Source: Kiloniellales bacterium
GTDB lineage: Bacteria; Pseudomonadota; Alphaproteobacteria; Kiloniellales; JAKSBE01
Assembly: GCA_030066685.1 (NCBI GenBank)
Contig: JASJBF010000034.1
Coordinates: 62,001-126,000 of the forward strand
Reading direction: 5' to 3'
DNA length: 64,000 nucleotides
The notes under the pieces were generated by a model. That model had not been told where the DNA came from. It did no database searches and saw only the letters and a program-made list of their open reading frames with translations. Of this stretch, positions 50,988 to 58,653 are shown piece after piece. How positions within the stretch are numbered: the stretch's first letter is position 1; each line of letters starts with the position of its first letter. The position numbers were made by a program, and so were the translations under genes.

Positions 50988-52244
50988 GTGGCCGGGGACA
51001 TGCCAAGCGACAGCCTAGATGACAGCCGGGCTTTCCGAGCTTACCGAGACCGGATTCTCGTTTCGGCGAACGCGGCTGGACGCTCCTCCGCGTCCGGACT
51101 TGGGGCCAACGGGCAGTCCGGAGCGCGCTGGGATCGCCTGAAGCCTGCGACAGCGCTGCAGAGGTTGCTGGGTTTCGCCAAGAGCCTGGCGTCGTTCCGT
51201 CATCATTTGAGTCATTGGGTCATGCTGCTCGCGCTCGTCGTGATGTGGGGCAGCTCCTTTGGCCTGACGAAGATCGCTGTCTCCACAGCCTCCGCAGACA
51301 GCGTGGTCGCGGCTCGGCTCTTCGTTGCCGGCCTTTTCCTTGTCGTCGTGGTCCTTGCGTCCGGGAAGCGCATCCCGAGGGACGGCCGCGCCTGGCTGGC
51401 CTTCATGGCCATGGCCGTGCTGGGCAATGTCTTGCCCTACTGGCTGATCACCTGGGGGCAGGAGACGGTCGAGAGCGGGCTCGCGGGCGTCCTGATGGCG
51501 GTCATGCCGCTGGTGACGCTGGTTCTGGCGCATGTCTTCGTCAAGGACGACCGCATGACGCGACGTAAGACGGTCGGATTCCTGCTCGGATTTCTCGGGG
51601 TCGTGGTCCTGATGGGTCCCGGAGTCGGCTTTGGACTTGCCGGTTCCGGCGGTGCGCTGCTCGCCCAGCTCGCGATCATCGCCGGTGCCGTTTGCTATGC
51701 CGTCAATACGATCATCGCCCGGCACTGCCCGGAATCGGACAGCTTGATTGCCGCGGCAGGCACCGCAATCGCCGCGAACTTGCTTCTTGTGCCAATCAGC
51801 TGGAAGGACCTGCCAGCCGTCGTCGGATCCTTCGATTTGGCGTCGTTTCTGGCGGTCGCGATCCTTGGGGTCGTTTCGACGGCTCTGGCGCCGATCCTGT
51901 ACTTCCACCTGATCCGGCGGGCCGGTCCGACGTTCTTCTCCCTGACCAACTACCTCATTCCTGTGTGGGCCCTGCTGATCGGGATTGTCTTTCTGGAGGA
52001 ATCGCCGGGATGGACGGCCTTCGCCGGGATGGCTCTGATCCTGGGTGGGATAGCGGTTTCGCAACTCGCGAAGGGCCGAGGACCCGCTACGCGGCAGACC
52101 GGGACGACGTCGCGGGTTCCGCAGGGATACCATCGACCCGGACCGAAGAGCCGGAGATCCGGAAGATCCGACAGACCTGAAGCCTGGCAGCTGGCGTCAG
52201 GCGAGGCCGCGTCCAGGGCCCCGGCAGGGCGGCAAGTGCCATAG
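50988..52244 (+). CDS. EamA/DMT-family exporter
   Basis: A drug/metabolite transporter with ten hydrophobic helices in two EamA repeats (VVMWGSSFGLTKIAVSTAS at the beginning, LFVAGLFLVVVVLASGKR, and GPTFFSLTNYLIPVWALLIG in the second half). The frame begins at 50988, but sequence similarity only starts close to the ATG at 51222. The first 78 residues and a charged C-terminal tail of about 60 residues are therefore uncertain. The physiological substrate is not known. It is convergent with the following minus-strand gene, with only 3 bp between them. Confidence 0.85.
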   Translation: MAGDMPSDSLDDSRAFRAYRDRILVSANAAGRSSASGLGANGQSGARWDRLKPATALQRLLGFAKSLASFRHHLSHWVMLLALVVMWGSSFGLTKIAVSTASADSVVAARLFVAGLFLVVVVLASGKRIPRDGRAWLAFMAMAVLGNVLPYWLITWGQETVESGLAGVLMAVMPLVTLVLAHVFVKDDRMTRRKTVGFLLGFLGVVVLMGPGVGFGLAGSGGALLAQLAIIAGAVCYAVNTIIARHCPESDSLIAAAGTAIAANLLLVPISWKDLPAVVGSFDLASFLAVAILGVVSTALAPILYFHLIRRAGPTFFSLTNYLIPVWALLIGIVFLEESPGWTAFAGMALILGGIAVSQLAKGRGPATRQTGTTSRVPQGYHRPGPKSRRSGRSDRPEAWQLASGEAASRAPAGRQVP

Positions 52245-52247
52245 CGC

Positions 52248-52895
52248 TCAGGGAATGAGCCAGGCGCCCTCGACCTCTCCATCGGTCCAAGAGAAGCGCG
52301 CGCGCCGGTGGCCCCTTGCCGCCAAATAGAGCCATTCGAGGCCGTCGATCGAGACGGATATGGCGGCAAAGTTCTCGCGGCCGGCGTCCGGATCGTCGGC
52401 ATCGCCGGCGCTGGATGAGGCCTGCGGATTTGCCACGACGGTGCCGGGCATCTCCGCGACGCGGTAGCACGCACGGCTGAAAAGTCGGGTTGCGCGCCAT
52501 GCCGTGTCTGCGAGTTCGTCGTCCCTGTGCAGGGTCGCCCGTCCATCGGCCCGCAGCTGGACCTTCTTGGACGGGTCATAGAAATGCACGGCAACGCGCG
52601 GGTCGGCCGATATCTCGCGGAACTTGGCCGAGCGAGCGTCCGTGTGGAAGCGAAGCCGGTGCTGCATCACGTCGACCGCTCTCAAAACGACGGTTCGTAC
52701 GGCGGGAAAGCCGTCGTCGCGCCGGGTCGCGAGCGCCGGTGTGTGGAACGGCGATCGGCGGTCCTTCACCCCGCGTCTCAGGAGACGCCAGGCTTCGAGC
52801 AGGCTTGCATCGAGATCATCGTAGAAGGGGGGCGCGGGCCGCACCCTCGGAGCTTCCGGTCGGTCTGTGTCCGGGCTCGACTTGATCGGTTCCAT
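52248..52895 (-). CDS. Pyridoxamine 5'-phosphate oxidase-like flavoprotein
   Basis: A 215-residue split-barrel flavoprotein resembling PdxH-type FMN-binding proteins (Alr4036 group). FMN contacts are expected in FPAVRTVVLRAVDVMQHRLRFHTDARSAKF and VAVHFYDPSKKVQLRADG. The C-terminus WLYLAARGHRRARFSW matches the dimer strands. True PdxH activity is uncertain because these shorter relatives often have other roles. It faces away from sodB across a 215-bp gap. Confidence 0.85.
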   Translation of the reverse strand: MEPIKSSPDTDRPEAPRVRPAPPFYDDLDASLLEAWRLLRRGVKDRRSPFHTPALATRRDDGFPAVRTVVLRAVDVMQHRLRFHTDARSAKFREISADPRVAVHFYDPSKKVQLRADGRATLHRDDELADTAWRATRLFSRACYRVAEMPGTVVANPQASSSAGDADDPDAGRENFAAISVSIDGLEWLYLAARGHRRARFSWTDGEVEGAWLIP

Positions 52896-53110
52896 CGTTC
52901 CAGCACGGGAAATGAGTTCGAACAGTTGCTACGGGTCTCGACTAGCTACGGTTCACTTTCCTGGTGTCTGTCATTACTCGGGAATGCTGATTTCGGTCGA
53001 AGGGCGCCCGCCATCGAGAGAAATCCGAAGCGACCGATATTTCGTAGTGATTATCAAATGGCGGTCAGTGGTGACCGTGTGGTGATTTTCAGCCTTGTGG
53101 ACGAGAAGAC

Positions 53111-53731
53111 ATGACTTTCAGCCTGCCCGACCTACCCTATGCTGGTGACGCTCTTGAGCCATACATCTCTGCGAACACGCTCAGCTATCACCACGGCAAG
53201 CACCATGCTGCTTATGTCGATAAGCTGAACGCACTCCTGGCTGGCTCACCTCTTGCCGATCGGACCTTGGAGGAGGTGATCGTCGAAGTGAAGGACGATC
53301 CCGAACAAGCAGCGATTTTCAACAACGCAGCGCAGGCCTGGAACCACGCCTTCTATTGGAACTGCATGACACCGAACGGCGGGGGCCGTCCTGGCGGCGA
53401 GGTCGGCGAGAGGATCGCCAGGGATTTTCATAGCTTCGAGAGCTTTCGCTCAGAGTTCGCGGCCGCGGCGAGCGGACAGTTCGGCAGCGGCTGGGCTTGG
53501 CTCGTCTTCGAGCGTGGGCAGCTGCGCATCACGGCGACGTCCAACGCCTTGACGCCCGTGGCGCAGGGCCAGCACGCCCTGCTGACCTGCGACGTCTGGG
53601 AGCACGCCTATTATCTTGACTACCAGAACCGGCGCGGCGACTACGTGGAGATGTTCCTGGAGAAGCTCGTGAACTGGCAGTTCGTCGAGCAACAGCTCAC
53701 GGCGGCGGAAAGCCGGGCGACGGCGGCTTGA
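53111..53731 (+). CDS. sodB: Fe/Mn superoxide dismutase
   Basis: A 206-residue superoxide dismutase. The four metal ligands lie in the usual context: SYHHGKHHAAYV (first His), AWNHAFYW (second His), and CDVWEHAYYLDY (Asp and His). The sequence TPNGGGRPGGE between them agrees with the FeSOD/cambialistic group of alphaproteobacteria. It would remove superoxide in the cytoplasm. The two small membrane-protein genes that follow may be in the same operon. Confidence 0.95.
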   Translation: MTFSLPDLPYAGDALEPYISANTLSYHHGKHHAAYVDKLNALLAGSPLADRTLEEVIVEVKDDPEQAAIFNNAAQAWNHAFYWNCMTPNGGGRPGGEVGERIARDFHSFESFRSEFAAAASGQFGSGWAWLVFERGQLRITATSNALTPVAQGQHALLTCDVWEHAYYLDYQNRRGDYVEMFLEKLVNWQFVEQQLTAAESRATAA

Positions 53732-53805
53732 CGGCCTTTGAACCTTCCGTCCAAGCCTTTCCGCCAGGTTCATCCGATGCACTTGGCGACGACCGGGAGA
53801 GGAAT

Positions 53806-53928
53806 ATGGGTGTCATTGCGAGCTACCTCGTCGCTGTGAAGGCCTTCATGATTGGCACGGCAATCGGCGCCGGCGCCGTTCTCGTGCAAAAACGGCGCGA
53901 AGCAGAAAACGCCCGGAGACAGCGCTGA
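53806..53928 (+). CDS. Tiny membrane protein (40 aa)
   Basis: The ATG at 53806 is preceded by GGGAGAGG. The product has one hydrophobic helix (MGVIASYLVAVKAFMIGTAI) and a basic tail. A longer frame from 53728 overlaps the sodB stop but reads like intergenic sequence before this point. Its ATGA stop overlaps the start of the next gene. No family is known to me. Confidence 0.55.
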   Translation: MGVIASYLVAVKAFMIGTAIGAGAVLVQKRREAENARRQR

Positions 53929-54101
53929 TGCTCTTCCGCCTCTCCCTCAATTTCGCCGCGCATCTCGTGGCCGGGGTCGCCTTTGGTGCGCTTGCCGCCT
54001 CTGCCGCCCACGCGCTGCGGACCAGAGATGACGAAAGCGGCACATCGGCCCAGAGCCCCACGGCTGGTCCTGCGCCGAACAACGCCGAAAACAACCGTTG
54101 A
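53928..54101 (+). CDS. Tiny membrane protein (57 aa), coupled to the previous gene
   Basis: The start overlaps the preceding stop in ATGA, indicating coupled translation. The sequence has one membrane helix (LSLNFAAHLVAGVAFGALAA) and a polar, disordered tail ending NNAENNR. It is too short for most gene finders. Together with the 40-residue protein it may form a membrane pair downstream of sodB. The function is unknown. Confidence 0.5.
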   Translation: MLFRLSLNFAAHLVAGVAFGALAASAAHALRTRDDESGTSAQSPTAGPAPNNAENNR

Positions 54102-54272
54102 CTCTGCCCGCCTTGCCGCCTGCACCGCCTCAGGTGCTGCCCCGTCCTTGTCCGGATCGGCCTCCGGCTTGATCGGGTCCACTTCGATCAGACACCTTTG
54201 CATCTAGCCCGGAGTCCCGCTCCAAGTCATGGCAAGAAGAGCACAATATCCGGCCAAATGGATTGCGTGCAC

Positions 54273-54324
54273 TAGCGCACTTCCCGATCAGACGCATTCG
54301 CGTCTGGCCTGGAGTAGTGCGCTA
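54273..54324. repeat. Palindromic repeat element, copy 1
   Basis: Nested inverted repeats: TAGCGCACT/AGTGCGCTA outside (9 bp) and CAGACGC/GCGTCTG inside (7 bp) around an ATTC loop. It is a diverged, inverted copy of the element at 54341-54394. The interval 54102-54272 holds no gene. Confidence 0.65.
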
Positions 54325-54340
54325 ACACGTTGAAACGAGC

Positions 54341-54394
54341 GCATTACATCCGGCCAGATGGATCGCAAAGCGACTCCATCTGATCGGATAATGC
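54341..54394. repeat. Palindromic repeat element, copy 2, next to a stop codon
   Basis: Nested inverted repeats: GCATTA/TAATGC outside and CAGATGGA/TCCATCTG inside with a 12-base loop. It lies directly after the stop codon of the symporter gene on the minus strand and may act as its terminator or mRNA end. Copy 1 has the same plan in the opposite orientation, as in REP/BIME pairs. Confidence 0.65.
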
Positions 54395-54395
54395 C

Positions 54396-56597
54396 CTAGT
54401 CGACCCAACCCAGCAGGTTACGGATAACCGACCAGCGAGGCGGTTCGGCTTGTTTGGTCTCGCCCTGGATCCAGTAGTTGTAGACCTCGGCGATACCGCC
54501 GCTCTGCTTCTCGATCATGAGCCAGGCGTTGAGATTGCGTAGCAGAAGCCGACTGTCCTCTGCGACGATGTAGACGACCGGAACCCGTATGACCGGCCGG
54601 GGTATGACCGCGGTGAATTCCGGATAGAGAATGGTCCAAGCCGCCCCCTGCTCGGCGGTGTCCAAAAAGGCGTCGGCCGCCGCTTCATCGGATTCGAAAT
54701 ACCTGGCCTGGGCCTCCGGCGAGGAGAGCCGGACGATCCTGGCCTCCGGCAAGCGGGTCGAAATCCCCCTCGGCAGCTCATGGAACGGGCTGGTCGCGAT
54801 CAGGACCTCCCCCTGGTCTCTGATCGCTTGCCAAGTCGCGAAGTCCTCGCGCCGATGATCGGGCACAAGGAAGGCCGCCGTGGCCATTTCGAAGGGTATC
54901 GTGTCGACCACCGACTCCCTGTCCCTCAGCTCCAGGGGCATGGAGTTGAACACCGCGTCGCAGTAGCCGGTGTCCAGGCGCTGCGGGCCGTCTTCCAGCT
55001 GCGCAAGGGGCCGGAACTCCAGGCTCAATCTCAGGCGCTCGGCGAACCTGTGCGCCAGCTCGATGTCGAAGCCGACCAGCTCGCCTTCGGCGTTGAAGTA
55101 GGACAGCGGATAGTTGCCGGGCAAGTAGCAGGCCCGCAGCCTGCCGCTTTCGACGATCTGCGCATAAGATCGCGGCCCGGCGTCCTCGGCCGAAGCGACC
55201 GGGGCGTCCCTGTAGACCACCGCCGGCTGGGGACGGCGCAGAAGATTGAGGCCCTTGAGCACGTCGTCCTTGGTGTAGGGCACGACGACGACGTGGGTGT
55301 AAAAAGCGCGCACCCCGATCAAGGTCGCCGCGATCAGAAAGCCACCGAGGGTCGCTACGCGCAGCAACGGCCAGGGGCGGATACGGGTTATGCCCCGCAG
55401 GGCGAAGGTTCCGATCAGGGCGATGCTCGCGTAGTGCATCGCACTCAGGAAGATCGCTATGCGGCCGCCGATCACGTTGATCGACAAAAACACCTGGAAG
55501 AGGTCGAGGGGCAGCTCGGCCAGTTCCAGGACGAGGGGGATCGCCAGGATCGCGCCGCCGAACAGGCCGGCGATGCCTGCGAGGATCACCTCGGGGTATT
55601 GCTCCGCCGAAACCGGCAATCCGATGTACCAGCCGGCAAAGAGCACAAAGCTCAACGATAGGATGGCCCCGGTGGTCGGGAAGCTGTAGAAGGTCGGGAT
55701 CAGCACGTCCACCGTCGACTCGACGTCTTCGTCATCTTCGGAGGCGCCGGCCTCGCTTGCCGACTCGGCGATCAGCCGCTTGCAGGCCGCCGCCATGAGC
55801 GGCAGCACGACCAGGACGCTGCCGGTCGCGAAGGCCGTGATCATCGGCGTATGAAGCTCCCTGACGACGGTCCCGTAGCGCAGCGGCGTCACGCTGGCGA
55901 CCAAGGCCGGCAGCACCCAGAGGCCGAGGACCAGCGCCATCGAAAGGAGGACGACGACGTAGACCTGCAGGCGGGCCAGATCTTCGAAGCTCATCGTTCC
56001 GGCTGCGCTGGCGATCAGCGCGAAGACGCCCAACGGTGCGAGCTTGGCCACGAAGCCCGTGACCCTCATGAGGGTTTCGGCCAGCGCCGAAAGCGGCTCG
56101 AGGATTGTTTCCTTCCGCTGCACGCCGATCATGGCGAGGCCGATCAGGATGCTGAAGACGACGACCGCCGGGACGATCGTATTGGCCAGCGAAAAGAAGG
56201 GGTTGGCTGGAATGTAGAGTTGCAGGAAATCCGGCGCCGTTTCCGATTCGATCGAGCTCTTCTGGAAGAAGGAGCGCGACGGCCAGTCCGGAAAGGAGAG
56301 CGGGGACAGCACGACCAGGACGATCCCGATGCCCCAAAGCAAGAGAAGGACGCTGCCGCCGCGCAGGGCGAGTTCCTTGACCTCCTCGTAGCTGAGGCGG
56401 CCGAGCCCGGTGATCAGCGCCACGACGATGTAGGGAACGACCGTGACCTGCAGCAGCCGGACGAAGGCGTCGCCGACCCACTTCAGCGGGGCAACCAGCT
56501 CGCCGAAGCCCAGGCCGGCCGCCACGCCGAGGAGCAGGCCGAGCAGAACCTGATTTGCCAGGCCGATCCGGGGCTTCTTGCCGGCTTCTGGGGTCAA
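54396..56597 (-). CDS. Dicarboxylate/amino acid:cation symporter fused to a solute-binding domain
   Basis: A 733-residue fusion. Residues 1-430 are a sodium/proton dicarboxylate symporter of the GltP/DctA family (NTIVPAVVVFSILIGLAMIG, then the reentrant-loop region FYSFPTTGAILSLSFVLFAGW). Residues 480-733 form a family 3 periplasmic solute-binding domain (GRLRACYLPGNYPLSYFNAEGELVGFDIELAHRFAERL, DTGYCDAVFNSMPLE). Binding and transport would thus be covalently linked, with the sensor on the periplasmic side. The N-terminal part matches the family length. It is followed by a palindromic repeat and preceded at 175 bp by an AspT-like gene. Confidence 0.92.
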   Translation of the reverse strand: MTPEAGKKPRIGLANQVLLGLLLGVAAGLGFGELVAPLKWVGDAFVRLLQVTVVPYIVVALITGLGRLSYEEVKELALRGGSVLLLLWGIGIVLVVLSPLSFPDWPSRSFFQKSSIESETAPDFLQLYIPANPFFSLANTIVPAVVVFSILIGLAMIGVQRKETILEPLSALAETLMRVTGFVAKLAPLGVFALIASAAGTMSFEDLARLQVYVVVLLSMALVLGLWVLPALVASVTPLRYGTVVRELHTPMITAFATGSVLVVLPLMAAACKRLIAESASEAGASEDDEDVESTVDVLIPTFYSFPTTGAILSLSFVLFAGWYIGLPVSAEQYPEVILAGIAGLFGGAILAIPLVLELAELPLDLFQVFLSINVIGGRIAIFLSAMHYASIALIGTFALRGITRIRPWPLLRVATLGGFLIAATLIGVRAFYTHVVVVPYTKDDVLKGLNLLRRPQPAVVYRDAPVASAEDAGPRSYAQIVESGRLRACYLPGNYPLSYFNAEGELVGFDIELAHRFAERLRLSLEFRPLAQLEDGPQRLDTGYCDAVFNSMPLELRDRESVVDTIPFEMATAAFLVPDHRREDFATWQAIRDQGEVLIATSPFHELPRGISTRLPEARIVRLSSPEAQARYFESDEAAADAFLDTAEQGAAWTILYPEFTAVIPRPVIRVPVVYIVAEDSRLLLRNLNAWLMIEKQSGGIAEVYNYWIQGETKQAEPPRWSVIRNLLGWVD

Positions 56598-56771
56598 GCC
56601 CCCTGTTCCTTTCCGGCGCTCTTGTACGGAGTCACCCTCCTTCGGGCCAAACCCGACGGAGGGTCGAAGCGCCTTGCCTTTGCGCGCCAGGCGTGTCGCT
56701 TTGTAATCGTCGGTCGCATCCTTCGAGACAGCGGTTCGGCCGGTTTGCGCTGCGGCCCCGGGCCGGCTATC

Positions 56772-58460
56772 TCAGACGGTCAGCACGATCACCGGGCCCA
56801 GGAGCGTCAGCAACACGTTGCCGACGGCATAGGGCACGGTGTAGCCGAGAACCGGCGTCTCGCTTTCGGCTTCGGCTACGATGGCATTGAGGCCCGCGGT
56901 GCAGGTGAAGGCCCCCGCCAGGGCCCCGCAGATGACGACCGGATTCATCTTCAGGACGTATTTCGCGAAGTACATGGAGATGACGATCGGCAGCAGCACC
57001 ACCACGATTGCCAGGGCCGGCAGCAGGACACCCTGTTCCTTCAGCAGGTTGAGAGCCTCCGGTCCGACCGAGAGTCCGACGCTGGCGACGAAGACCGCGA
57101 GGCCGAAGTCCCTCAGGTGCACGGCGGTCGGCGTCGGCAGGCTGCCGAAGGTCGGATGCTTGGAGCGCAGCCAGCCGAAAAGCAGACCGGAGATGAGGCA
57201 GCCCCCGCCGGTGTGCAGGGCGACCGGCGTGCCGGCAACCGGCACGGTGATCAGGCCGATCAGGATGCCGGCAATGACGCCCAGCCCGAGGTAGACGTAG
57301 TCGACACGATCGCTGCGGTCTATCGGGTAGCCGATCGCCTTGACCACGGCCTCGATGCTGCCGGGCAGCCCGACGAAGGTCGCCACGTCACCGGCCTCGA
57401 ACCGGGTCCGCGGCCTCAGCTCGAGCGCGTGCCCGACCCGGGTAAGCTTGGCGAGGTAGACGCCGTGGCGCATCTCAAGCGGCACCAGCGATCTCACCTG
57501 GCTCAGGGTCGCGCCCACGAGCTTGCGGTTGGTCACCACCACTTCGACGGTCTCGCCGACGACGCTGATGCCCCGCACGTCGGCGCTCTCCTCGCCGAGG
57601 ACGGCGCCGGCCTCGATCACCGGCTCCAGGAGGCCGGCAAGTGCGACCCGGTCACCGCTCATGAAGGTGAGGCCGGGCTTGATTTCGCGCGGCCGCCCTC
57701 TGCGGATCAGCTGATGGACGTGCACGGTACCGTCGTAGGTCTTCTCGAGCTCCGCGACGGTCATGCCCTCGGCCTCGGGGCTGCTGATCTGGTAGACCCG
57801 GGCGACGACGTTCTTGATCCCCTCCTCCTGGCCGGGATCGAGGTCTTCGCCCACGTCGCCCAGTTCTTCCTCGTAGGCGTCGGCGGCCTCCTTCAAGTCG
57901 ATGCCCAGCATGCGCGGCGCCACGACGCTGACGAAGAAGACGACCAGCGTGAAGCCGAAGAGATAGGTCACGGCATAGGTGACGCCGATGTTCGCCTGCA
58001 GCGTCTTTACCGTTGCGGCCTCCAGCCCCTGGCCTGTGAGCGCCTCGCTGGCCGTGCCGACCGACGCCGATTCGGTCGTCGCACCGGCCAGGAGCCCGGC
58101 CGCCGTGCCCTTGTCGAGGTCCAGGGCCTGGGCGAGCAGCCACACGGTCGCGAAGATCAGAACGCTGTTGAAGATCGAAAGGTGCACATGCCCGAGCGTG
58201 CTGCGCCCCAGGCTGCTGAAGAACTGGGGGCCGCTGACGTAGCCGAGCGAATAGATGAAGAGCGCAAAGGCGAGGGTCTTGACGACACCGGAGGTCTCGA
58301 CGCCGATCTGACCGATCGCGATCGCGGCAAACAACGTCCCGACGGTTCCGCCGATCTGAACGCCCGCGATCTTCACGTTGCCGATGCCGTAGCCGATCGC
58401 GACGCAGAGGAAGAGCGCAATGAGCGGAGAGGACTCGAAGAGCGACTTAAGCAGGTCCAT
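56772..58460 (-). CDS. AspT-like antiporter with regulatory TrkA-C domains
   Basis: An aspartate-alanine antiporter-type transporter of 562 residues from the ATG at 58460 (the longer frame upstream is not family-like). Two five-helix halves (LFLCVAIGYGIGNVKIAGVQIGG and LRDFGLAVFVASVGLSVGPEA) surround a central cytoplasmic region with two TrkA-C-like domains (LTFMSGDRVALAGLLEPV, RTRFEAGDVATFVGLPG). These proteins exchange carboxylates or similar anions and are often regulated by nucleotide binding. It is the most divergent of three related genes in this block. Confidence 0.9.
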   Translation of the reverse strand: MDLLKSLFESSPLIALFLCVAIGYGIGNVKIAGVQIGGTVGTLFAAIAIGQIGVETSGVVKTLAFALFIYSLGYVSGPQFFSSLGRSTLGHVHLSIFNSVLIFATVWLLAQALDLDKGTAAGLLAGATTESASVGTASEALTGQGLEAATVKTLQANIGVTYAVTYLFGFTLVVFFVSVVAPRMLGIDLKEAADAYEEELGDVGEDLDPGQEEGIKNVVARVYQISSPEAEGMTVAELEKTYDGTVHVHQLIRRGRPREIKPGLTFMSGDRVALAGLLEPVIEAGAVLGEESADVRGISVVGETVEVVVTNRKLVGATLSQVRSLVPLEMRHGVYLAKLTRVGHALELRPRTRFEAGDVATFVGLPGSIEAVVKAIGYPIDRSDRVDYVYLGLGVIAGILIGLITVPVAGTPVALHTGGGCLISGLLFGWLRSKHPTFGSLPTPTAVHLRDFGLAVFVASVGLSVGPEALNLLKEQGVLLPALAIVVVLLPIVISMYFAKYVLKMNPVVICGALAGAFTCTAGLNAIVAEAESETPVLGYTVPYAVGNVLLTLLGPVIVLTV

Positions 58461-58653
58461 TTTGACCTTCCCAGCAGCTTGCCCCCAGCGGCTTGCCGAG
58501 GCGTTCACCAACGGCTTTCCCGACCACAAGTGGGGAAGGTGCCTGCCGCATGTCTGGCGATCTGCGCGCTAGACGAAAGGCCAGTCTGTCAAAGCTGCAT
58601 CCGCTCCCCTTGCCACTACGTGCCAGCCGGCTCTGCGCGGGCCCGGCTCACGG

